A DNA stretch of 7,687 bases from CAYYAU01 sp964469765 [NCBI: uncultured Clostridia bacterium] (GTDB lineage: Bacteria > UBA6262 > WVXT01 > CAYYAU01): the NCBI GenBank assembly GCA_964469765.1, contig CAYYAU010000053.1:1-7687 (forward strand), read 5' to 3'. The notes under the pieces are model-generated. The model worked only from the letters and a program-made list of their open reading frames with translations, had not been told where the DNA came from and did no database searches. This document shows, one piece after another, positions 1-5,717 of the stretch (the stretch's first letter is position 1; every line of letters starts with the position of its first letter). A program made the translations under genes and the position numbers.

Positions 1-741
1 TACTGTAATTTTTACTTCACATCCTGTTAAATCTGAAATATGGTCTCCAATTGCATAAGGATTACCTGCTCCTTCAGCCATAACTATAATAGCACTTTTT
101 TTACCTTTCTCTCTGTATTGTTTAATCTTTTTACAAATTTTATCAAGGTCATAAGGAATCTCTGGAATAAGTATTATTTCAGCACCTGCTCCTATCCCAA
201 CCTCTAAAGCAAGAAATCCTGACTTTCTTCCCATTACCTCAACGATAAACACTCTATCAAATGAAATAGCAGTATCTCTAATTTTATCTATTGCATCCAA
301 TGCAGTATTTATAGCTGTATCAAACCCTATTGTTGTCTGGGTGCCAGCAACATCATTATCAATGGTTGCAGGTATACCAATAATGGGAATTTTTGAATTT
401 TCATACAGCTTGTATCCAGCTTTAAATGAGCCATCTCCTCCTATTATAATTAAACCGTTTATTCTTTCTTTTTTTAAAACTTCTGCAGCCATTCTTAACC
501 CATCCGCTTCCTTAATCAACTCTGACCGACTACTTTTAAGTATTGTTCCTCCTTTATTTATTATTCCACTTACAGAACGGGAATTGATCTTTACCTTCTT
601 ATTCTTGATAAGGCCGTTGTACCCTTCCTCAAATCCAAATAAATTAAAACCTAAATGTACACCAGCCCTTACAATTGTTCTTATACATGCATTTATGCCA
701 GGCGCATCTCCACCCGGGGTTATAATCCCAATGTTTCTCAT
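1..741 (-). CDS. pfkA: ATP-dependent 6-phosphofructokinase, C-terminus cut by window edge
   Basis: Phosphorylates fructose 6-phosphate to fructose 1,6-bisphosphate, the committed cytosolic step of glycolysis. The 247 visible codons start with MRNIGIITPGGDAPGIN, the PFK N-terminal glycine loop, followed by GGTILKSSRS (64-73). GGDGS (101-105) has the Gly typical of ATP users; PPi-dependent enzymes usually have Asp there. PATIDND (124-130) carries the catalytic Asp128, with Ala rather than the Lys of PPi enzymes. VEVMGR (167-172) binds the sugar phosphate. Arg21, Arg25, Arg55 and Arg155 line up with the effector-site arginines of E. coli PfkA, so ADP/PEP control is possible (inferred). The family is about 320 residues long, so roughly 75 are missing beyond base 1. 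The ATG lies one base after the accA stop, which implies translational coupling; only a weak AAGG-type ribosome site precedes it. Oddities are Pro9 where Ser is usual and Ala125 where Gly is usual. The family call is very secure. Confidence 0.96.
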   Translation of the reverse strand, partial: MRNIGIITPGGDAPGINACIRTIVRAGVHLGFNLFGFEEGYNGLIKNKKVKINSRSVSGIINKGGTILKSSRSELIKEADGLRMAAEVLKKERINGLIIIGGDGSFKAGYKLYENSKIPIIGIPATIDNDVAGTQTTIGFDTAINTALDAIDKIRDTAISFDRVFIVEVMGRKSGFLALEVGIGAGAEIILIPEIPYDLDKICKKIKQYREKGKKSAIIVMAEGAGNPYAIGDHISDLTGCEVKITV

Positions 742-742
742 T

Positions 743-1756
743 TTAAACAGATTTACCTTTTTTATTTGTGAATTTTTCCTTCTCTAGCTCAATGAACTTT
801 CCCATCTGACGAAACTTCATGTATCTTGTCTCAAGCAGTTTATCAATTGGTATATGTAAAACATCCTTTAGAGATTTCTCTATTGCTACAGAAACTACTT
901 TCTTCATAAACTTCATATCCCTATGAGCCCCTCCTAAAGGTTCAGGTAATATCTCATCAATAACACCAAACTCTAATAAATCATTAGCAGTTAACTTTAA
1001 ATACTGAGCTGCTTGAGGAGCTTTTGAGGCATCTCTAAAAAGAATAGAAGCGCATCCTTCAGGGGAAATAACTGAATAAATAGCATTCTCAAGCATAAGA
1101 ACCTTATCACCAATTCCTATGCCTAATGCGCCTCCACTACCGCCTTCTCCAACAATTATCACAATAATAGGTGTTTTAAGCCGAGACATCTCTCTTAAAT
1201 TTCTTGCAATTGCCTCAGCCTGTCCCCTTTCTTCAGCACCTATTCCAGGATAAGCTCCTGGAGTATCAACAAAACTTATTACCGGCAGAGAAAACCTTTC
1301 TGCAAGATGCATAATCCTTAATGCTTTTCTGTAACCTTCTGGGTTTGCCATGCCAAAGTTTCTTTCTATATTATCATTAACTGTTCTACCTTTTTGATGT
1401 CCTACAATAGCTACAGACCTTCCTTCAAACTTCCCAATTCCTGTAATTATTGCCTTATCATCTGCAAACACCCTATCTCCATGCAGCTCAATAAAATCTG
1501 TAAAAAGAAGCGTTATATAATCCAACGTATGCGGTCTATTCTGATGTCTTGCTAATTGTACTTTTTGCCATGGAGTAAGGTTTTTAAATATTTCCTTTTT
1601 CAATAAATTACATTTCTTTTCCAACTCTCTTATTTGTTTGGAAAAATCAATATTTTCTTCTTTACCAAGAGCCTTCATAGACTCAATGGTCTTCTCAAGT
1701 TCAACCACAGGTCTTTCAAAATCAAGCCCTAATACTTTATTATTCTCTTCAGCCAT
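743..1756 (-). CDS. accA: Acetyl-CoA carboxylase carboxyltransferase subunit alpha
   Basis: AccA pairs with AccD to move the carboxyl group from carboxybiotin on AccB to acetyl-CoA, making malonyl-CoA for fatty acid synthesis in the cytosol. The 337-residue protein is slightly longer than the usual ~320. Residues 12-57 form the charged N-terminal helical region. WQKVQLARHQNRP (63-75), FVDTPGAYPGIGAEERGQ (162-179), GEGGSGGALG (203-212) and SPEGCASILFRD (231-242) are diagnostic of the alpha subunit's crotonase-like fold; the glycine-rich stretch forms the oxyanion site. It is not a fused AccDA, because the zinc-finger AccD part is absent. The start is 3 bases after the upstream outer-membrane gene stop, with a weak AAGGGA about 12 bases upstream inside that gene. 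The pfkA start follows its TAA by one base. AccD, AccB and AccC are not in the window. It should be transcribed from the promoter at 2492-2520. Confidence 0.98.
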   Translation of the reverse strand: MAEENNKVLGLDFERPVVELEKTIESMKALGKEENIDFSKQIRELEKKCNLLKKEIFKNLTPWQKVQLARHQNRPHTLDYITLLFTDFIELHGDRVFADDKAIITGIGKFEGRSVAIVGHQKGRTVNDNIERNFGMANPEGYRKALRIMHLAERFSLPVISFVDTPGAYPGIGAEERGQAEAIARNLREMSRLKTPIIVIIVGEGGSGGALGIGIGDKVLMLENAIYSVISPEGCASILFRDASKAPQAAQYLKLTANDLLEFGVIDEILPEPLGGAHRDMKFMKKVVSVAIEKSLKDVLHIPIDKLLETRYMKFRQMGKFIELEKEKFTNKKGKSV

Positions 1757-1759
1757 TTC

Positions 1760-2455
1760 TTAAAAGTTCCCTTTATATTCTATTCTTAAAATTCTCTCTG
1801 TAGTATTAACAATATCTCTACCTGCAATCTCTATATGTAAATTCGGAACTATTTGATACCTTACGCCGATATTTAGTCTACTCTCACTACCTTCACCTAA
1901 ATTATCATATTCAAACAATGGGATAAACTCATCTCCTAATGGAAGGGAAACTCCTACAAAACCCCTAACAAAAGGGTCATCAAATTCATAGAGGTTTATG
2001 CCAACGTGAACCTGACCTGCCGGAATCAGACTTGGTTGAGAAACAACCAAATATATACCTTTTTCTCTTTGTTCATAGTTCCCATCAGTATAGGCTCCAT
2101 AACCCTGGTCCTCATACCCAAATGCAACTGCTGGAATATAGTTTTCTATTTGAGATGAAAACAGCTGAAACTTAAAATACATTCTTGGTCTTCTTAATTT
2201 AATATTTCCTTTTCCAATCAGATTCTGGGTATCAAAGAATATTCCTAAATTTATATGAGGCAACACTCCAAAAAATAGCCTAGTTAAAAAACCGTTTTCC
2301 CCTTCATCCTTTGGTTGATACAACCTAAAATTCAAATCATATCCTCCATACTCAACAACATTTGCAGTTGGACAATCAATCAAATCGGTTATTCCTTCAG
2401 AATAAAGAAAAGAACTCAAACTCAGTAAAACCAATAAAATAAATAACTTTCTCAT
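1760..2455 (-). CDS. Predicted outer-membrane beta-barrel protein (YjbH-like), function unknown
   Basis: Not recognised as a named gene. The 231-residue product begins MRKLFILLVLLSLSSFLYS, a Sec signal peptide probably cut after Ser near residue 19. The rest alternates polar and hydrophobic residues in short strands broken by Gly/Asn/Asp turns, as in a small beta-barrel. It ends in IEYKGNF, with Phe at the last position and hydrophobic residues at -5, -7 and -9, matching the BAM-recognised C-terminal signal. The segments GVLPHINLGIFFD and RRPRMYFKFQL resemble barrel proteins loosely tied to YjbH-type exopolysaccharide proteins; that link is from memory and weak. Two ATGs are adjacent. The AGGAGG at 2463-2468 is 4 bases from the first (2458) and 7 from the second (2455), so the second is preferred. 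It is the first gene of the unit with accA and pfkA and follows a strong promoter. Membrane location is fairly sure; its role is unknown. Confidence 0.72.
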   Translation of the reverse strand: MRKLFILLVLLSLSSFLYSEGITDLIDCPTANVVEYGGYDLNFRLYQPKDEGENGFLTRLFFGVLPHINLGIFFDTQNLIGKGNIKLRRPRMYFKFQLFSSQIENYIPAVAFGYEDQGYGAYTDGNYEQREKGIYLVVSQPSLIPAGQVHVGINLYEFDDPFVRGFVGVSLPLGDEFIPLFEYDNLGEGSESRLNIGVRYQIVPNLHIEIAGRDIVNTTERILRIEYKGNF

Positions 2456-2462
2456 CATTTTT

Positions 2463-2468
2463 CCTCCT
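2463..2468 (-). promoter_or_regulatory. Strong Shine-Dalgarno site for the outer-membrane protein gene
   Basis: A perfect AGGAGG on the minus strand lies 4 bases before one ATG and 7 before the next. The 7-base spacing favours initiation at 2455. It is one of only two strong ribosome sites visible in the window. Confidence 0.85.
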
Positions 2469-2491
2469 GCACAGAGATATTTTTAGGAGTT

Positions 2492-2520
2492 ACTTTATCA
2501 CATTTTCATTACTTTGTCAA
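2492..2520 (-). promoter_or_regulatory. Sigma70-type promoter for the outer-membrane protein-accA-pfkA unit
   Basis: The minus strand reads TTGACA (2520-2515), a 17-base spacer, then TAAAGT (2497-2492). TGA directly before the -10 box makes it an extended -10. The -35 box is a perfect consensus and the spacing optimal. Transcription should start near 2485, giving a leader of about 30 bases that contains the AGGAGG site. The -35 box begins 24 bases after the stop of the upstream glycosyltransferase gene, with no hairpin terminator between them, so read-through into this unit is also possible. Confidence 0.8.
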
Positions 2521-2544
2521 GCCACCCAAAGATGTATATATAAA

Positions 2545-4371
2545 CTATTTTCCCCAATATAACCCCGCAAGAAGTCTATAGTTATAATGAGCGATAGCAT
2601 TTTTGTTCTTTTGTTTTTCTATTAAATCTTGCTTCTTTTTATCTTTAAGAAAAACACTGTAAAGGGTAATTAAATTTTTGTATGGAACTATCCAAGTTTT
2701 ATCAATGTTAATTGCCTTATTGTAATTTTCAACCGCCTTATTATACATTTCTGCCTTTACATATGCATTACCCAAGGCATTATAGAGCCTCCTTAAGTAA
2801 GGATTAATCTTTTTAGCTTTTTCAAACTGTGCAAGAGCCTCTAATGGTTGTCCATTTAAAATCAATGCCTTTCCAAAATCATAGAAAAAGTCAAAATTAC
2901 CCTTCATCAAAACAGGAAAATCTCCCATCAAACTATAAAAATACTTAACTGCTGTTGGATACTGTTTTATGTGTAATCGCAGTTGTGTTAATCTATAGTA
3001 AGGAATGGGGTTGTTTAGATGATTCTTATGTGCAATCTGGATATATTTAAGAGCTAATTTCTTCTCATCACTTTCTAAATACTCATCAGCTAAAAATAAA
3101 TAATTATATAAACCTTTAGGAAATATTTTTATGTCTTGTTGAAACACTTTTTTTATATCAGCCCATTGATGATTTCTTTGATTTGTTTTAATACCATAAA
3201 AAATACTCACACATAAGAAGATGATAACACCAATAACTTTATTCTTCCCTTGAAGTTGAATAAGTTTATCAAATAAAAATCCAACTAATAAACAGATTCC
3301 CATTGAAGGTATATATAACCATCTTTCACCATACACAACATTCATAGGAAATATATACGATACAGGAATAAGTGTTATAAAAAAGAATAGCACAACTGAA
3401 CTAACAATTTTTGCTTTCTTTCTGTATCGTATAGCTAATACTATAATAAAAACTATTAAAATTAATCCCAATACTTCTTGTATTGAAGGATTTGAACCAA
3501 AGCCAGACTGAGGATACCTAAGTACAAATCTTACAGGCAATACTGTTATCCATAAATATCTTGGAAAAATCTTCCCTATGACATAAATCAATGTCCTTAA
3601 ATGTACAGGTGCAAAAAATGGTGTCCCGTATGTCCCAGCCTGCTTTAAAACTAACCCATGCCGGGTAAAACATAGCTTTTCAATAATCACCCAAAAAATA
3701 ACAATTAAGAAAAAAGTAATAATTGAAATAAAAGACCTCTTCCACTGTTTTTCTTCAACAAACATCCATATATATACGCACAAAAATAAAGGCAAAGAAG
3801 CGATACTCTCTTTACATGCTACTCCTAAAAAGAAAAAGAGCAAACTGAGATAATACCATTTATTGTTTTTAATCTTTAGATTTTTTAGAAATGAATATAA
3901 TGATAGAAGAAAAAAAAGGCCCGCTAATATCTCTGTCCTATACACAGCAACATTTAAAACTGCTGTATGTATTGGATGAATAGCAAATAAAAATGCTGAG
4001 AAGAAAGGAATAAAGCTTTTATTAAATATCTCTTTCAATAAGAAAAATAACAGAATCGTAACTAATGTATGCAAAATAGCATTACTCAAAAACCAGCATC
4101 TACCAGAAAGTCTGCATACCTGATAGCTTAACATAAGGCTTAATGTATAAAGAGGCCTATATGAGGTCTCCTGAAAATAAAAATTATAATCCTTATTAAA
4201 AAGTTTATTTATATTAGATAAACTCTTAATATAACCATTCTCTACAATTCTCGGTTTATCATCAAAGGTTAGCTTATGCCTAAAGGTATTCAAATACACC
4301 CCAAATGAAATAAGGACCAATATAAACGCAATAATAAAATTTGATTGTAATGCTTCTTCTTTTTTCATCAT
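2545..4371 (-). CDS. TMTC-like membrane glycosyltransferase (GT-C fold) with C-terminal TPR repeats
   Basis: Probably transfers a sugar from a lipid-linked donor to protein or another acceptor on the outer face of the inner membrane; the substrate is unknown. Residues 12-395 hold about eleven membrane helices. After the first helix comes LTFDDKPRIVENGYI (34-48), whose Asp37-Asp38 sits where GT-C enzymes keep catalytic acidic residues. Further family marks are SYRPLYTLSL (70-79), LFAIHPIHTAV (128-138) with YRTEIL (144-149), CKES (186-189), ERWLYIPSMG (349-358) and NQRNHQWAD (397-405). These match the pattern of eukaryotic TMTC O-mannosyltransferases and their bacterial relatives. Residues 420-575 form TPRs; the clearest units are 492-523 and 526-558. 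The tail (576-590) is Lys-rich. It follows bioY by 36 bases, and no ribosome site precedes the paired ATGs at 4371/4368, so it may depend on read-through from bioY. The fold and architecture are fairly sure, the sugar and acceptor are not. Confidence 0.83.
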   Translation of the reverse strand: MMKKEEALQSNFIIAFILVLISFGVYLNTFRHKLTFDDKPRIVENGYIKSLSNINKLFNKDYNFYFQETSYRPLYTLSLMLSYQVCRLSGRCWFLSNAILHTLVTILLFFLLKEIFNKSFIPFFSAFLFAIHPIHTAVLNVAVYRTEILAGLFFLLSLYSFLKNLKIKNNKWYYLSLLFFFLGVACKESIASLPLFLCVYIWMFVEEKQWKRSFISIITFFLIVIFWVIIEKLCFTRHGLVLKQAGTYGTPFFAPVHLRTLIYVIGKIFPRYLWITVLPVRFVLRYPQSGFGSNPSIQEVLGLILIVFIIVLAIRYRKKAKIVSSVVLFFFITLIPVSYIFPMNVVYGERWLYIPSMGICLLVGFLFDKLIQLQGKNKVIGVIIFLCVSIFYGIKTNQRNHQWADIKKVFQQDIKIFPKGLYNYLFLADEYLESDEKKLALKYIQIAHKNHLNNPIPYYRLTQLRLHIKQYPTAVKYFYSLMGDFPVLMKGNFDFFYDFGKALILNGQPLEALAQFEKAKKINPYLRRLYNALGNAYVKAEMYNKAVENYNKAINIDKTWIVPYKNLITLYSVFLKDKKKQDLIEKQKNKNAIAHYNYRLLAGLYWGK

Positions 4372-4407
4372 CAGTAAAGTAACAATCTAAGTTTTATAAA
4401 TGAAAAA

Positions 4408-5010
4408 CTATTTTATTAAAGGTGGGAAAAGGTTATGGAGACCCTTAATATCAAGGTAACCTTTACAGATAAATGTGGCAACAACTATCTTTATTAAATC
4501 ACCCGGAATAAATGGGAAAAAACCTAAATATAACGCTCTTTCAAAAGAAAATCCAATACCAAACCAAAGCCACATTGTTCCACAAATTAAAATGATAACA
4601 TCTCCAAGACAAAAGATAAGCAATATCTTTAAGATACTGTAACTCCTTAAAAATAACCTTCCCACTACATAGCTACATAGAATAAAACCAATAATATACC
4701 CTCCTGTTGGACCAAGCAACTTTGAGAGTCCAGCTGTACCTAAAGAAAATATAGGAACACCTGCTATCCCTAATACTGTATATATTGATTGAGAAAAAGG
4801 AGCAAACCTTCTTCCTAAAAAAGCTCCACAAAGAAGAACAAAGAATGTCTGTAATGTAATAGGAACAGGCGTAAACCCAAGGGGTATATACACATATGCG
4901 CCAAGCGCAGTTAAAACAACAAAAACAACAACACCTATAAGAGCAGTGACAAGTTTACTTACTTTAATCTCTTTATATAAAATTAGATTCAATCTCTCTG
5001 TGAAAATCAT
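4408..5010 (-). CDS. bioY: Biotin transporter BioY (ECF substrate-binding subunit)
   Basis: BioY is the membrane S-component that captures biotin for energy-coupling factor transport. The 200-residue length is typical and about six hydrophobic segments span residues 20-185. TPVPITLQTFFVLL (47-60), the GIAGVPIF loop (81-88), GPTGGYIIGF (100-109) and PFIPGDLIKI (166-175) are the family signatures. The ATG is preceded by AAGGAGG 9 bases upstream. It lies 37 bases downstream of the reductase gene, with no promoter of its own visible, so it is probably co-transcribed with it. No bioM/bioN (ATPase and T-component) genes or biotin synthesis genes are present here, so it should use a shared ECF module encoded elsewhere or work alone. 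The nearby accA fits a biotin need, since acetyl-CoA carboxylase is the main biotin enzyme. The N-terminal ~15 residues before the first helix are less conserved. Confidence 0.95.
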   Translation of the reverse strand: MIFTERLNLILYKEIKVSKLVTALIGVVVFVVLTALGAYVYIPLGFTPVPITLQTFFVLLCGAFLGRRFAPFSQSIYTVLGIAGVPIFSLGTAGLSKLLGPTGGYIIGFILCSYVVGRLFLRSYSILKILLIFCLGDVIILICGTMWLWFGIGFSFERALYLGFFPFIPGDLIKIVVATFICKGYLDIKGLHNLFPPLIK

Positions 5011-5019
5011 TGTGTTTAA

Positions 5020-5026
5020 CCTCCTT
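5020..5026 (-). promoter_or_regulatory. Shine-Dalgarno site for bioY
   Basis: The minus strand carries AAGGAGG, 9 bases before the bioY ATG. This strong match fixes the start at 5010 and contrasts with the lack of such a site at the genes on either side. Confidence 0.82.
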
Positions 5027-5047
5027 TTATAGATAGGTATTCAAAAA

Positions 5048-5602
5048 CTATTTTCTTAATTTTTTTCCCATATGGTAGCTTTTTTCTAAAATCTCTGGGT
5101 GGTTGAGGATTTCACCTTTTCTATTCACTCCAGCAACAAATAACTCATCCTTATATTCAATATTTAAAATATTAAAAAACATCTTTACAGTTTCTTTCAC
5201 ATTCTTAAAAAACCTGTTTTTTCTCTGTCCAGTAACTACTAAAAGATACCCTTCTTTTTTCTTAAAAAACCTGTTCAATTTATTCTTTGCTACCCATACA
5301 GCCTGAAATCTATCTATCATCATTTTTGTTTGTGCTGAAACACTACCAAAGAATACTGGCGTAGCAATAACAACCACCTCTGCTTGCTCAATCTTACTAT
5401 AAAGAGAAGTTAGATCATCTTGCAATATACAGACCCCTGTATTAAGACACCCGTCACAATTCTGACAAGGAAAGAATCGTAACTCGTTTAAGACTATTTT
5501 TTCAATAACATTCTTATTGCTTGCCCCTTCTATAAACCTATTAAGAAGCAACTCTGTATTACCATTTCTTCTTGGACTTCCTAGAATTGTTATAATCTTC
5601 AT
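5048..5602 (-). CDS. Flavodoxin-fold NAD(P)H-dependent FMN reductase / iron-sulfur flavoprotein-like protein
   Basis: A 184-residue cytosolic flavoprotein of the NADPH-dependent FMN reductase superfamily, likely an electron carrier or reductase of unknown partner. MKIITILGSPRRNGNT (1-16) is the FMN phosphate-binding loop after the first beta strand. Cys46, Cys49, Cys52 and Cys58 form C-x2-C-x2-C-x5-C, the compact motif that in archaeal and clostridial iron-sulfur flavoproteins binds a 4Fe-4S cluster; cluster binding here is inferred. DDL (62-64) and TPVFFGSVSAQTKMMIDR (81-98) are further family marks. An upstream in-frame GTG at 5665 would add 21 residues, but the promoter's -35 and -10 boxes (5624-5652) lie inside that extension and the fold begins at the ATG at 5602, so the ATG is chosen. 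No Shine-Dalgarno site precedes it and the leader would be about 15 bases. An NRFFK peptide occurs twice (110-114, 129-133). It heads the unit with bioY and is divergent from the permease. Confidence 0.88.
   Translation of the reverse strand: MKIITILGSPRRNGNTELLLNRFIEGASNKNVIEKIVLNELRFFPCQNCDGCLNTGVCILQDDLTSLYSKIEQAEVVVIATPVFFGSVSAQTKMMIDRFQAVWVAKNKLNRFFKKKEGYLLVVTGQRKNRFFKNVKETVKMFFNILNIEYKDELFVAGVNRKGEILNHPEILEKSYHMGKKLRK
5202..5275. repeat. 17-bp exact direct repeat inside the flavoprotein gene
   Basis: TTCTTAAAAAACCTGTT occurs at 5202-5218 and again at 5259-5275. The offset is 57 bases, exactly 19 codons, so on the minus strand both copies encode the same peptide NRFFK in frame (residues 110-114 and 129-133). 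The bases flanking the copies differ. It may be chance in Lys/Phe-rich sequence or a remnant of a small internal duplication. Confidence 0.75.
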
Positions 5603-5623
5603 ATTGTTTTTTGATTTTACTCT

Positions 5624-5652
5624 ATTATAAAGAAAAATGATATGTTTTGCAA
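5624..5652 (-). promoter_or_regulatory. Promoter for the flavoprotein-bioY unit
   Basis: The minus strand reads TTGCAA (5652-5647), 17 bases, then a perfect TATAAT (5629-5624). Transcription should start near 5617, only about 15 bases before the ATG at 5602. That short leader lacks a Shine-Dalgarno site. The boxes overlap the upstream part of the same open frame, which argues against the GTG start at 5665. Confidence 0.7.
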
Positions 5653-5679
5653 GAAGAATTGTCACAAAAAAATATTTTA

Positions 5680-5708
5680 TTGAACTGCTTTTTAAAAAAT
5701 AATATAAT
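5680..5708 (+). promoter_or_regulatory. Promoter for the NCS2 permease, predicting a leaderless mRNA
   Basis: TTGAAC (5680-5685), a 17-base spacer and a perfect TATAAT (5703-5708). A start point 6-9 bases downstream falls at 5715-5718, on or within three bases of the ATG at 5718. No ribosome site fits between the -10 box and the ATG. The -35 boxes of this promoter and the divergent one are 27 bases apart (5653-5679). That AT-rich gap shows no convincing operator palindrome. Confidence 0.72.
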
Positions 5709-5717
5709 ATTTCTACT

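Noticed and set aside
341-787. Open frame of 148 codons on the plus strand
   Set aside because: It lies antisense to pfkA and the end of accA, whose motifs are unmistakable; its product has no recognisable domain.
2463-2489. CTCCT at 2485-2489 could pair with the AGGAG of the ribosome site and hide it
   Set aside because: The predicted transcription start (about 2485) falls within the CTCCT, so most of that arm would not be in the RNA.
4372-4407. TATAAA/TAGATT boxes before the glycosyltransferase as a promoter
   Set aside because: No -35 element at 16-18 bases; the gap is simply AT-rich.
5010-5020. GTTAAACACAA before bioY resembles half of a BirA operator
   Set aside because: No matching second half at the expected spacing upstream; one AT-rich half-site is not enough.
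5103-5306. Open frame of 67 codons on the plus strand
   Set aside because: Antisense shadow of the flavoprotein gene; low-complexity Phe/Leu-rich translation.
5603-5665. GTG start adding 21 residues to the flavoprotein
   Set aside because: The promoter boxes lie within this extension and the conserved fold begins exactly at the ATG at 5602.
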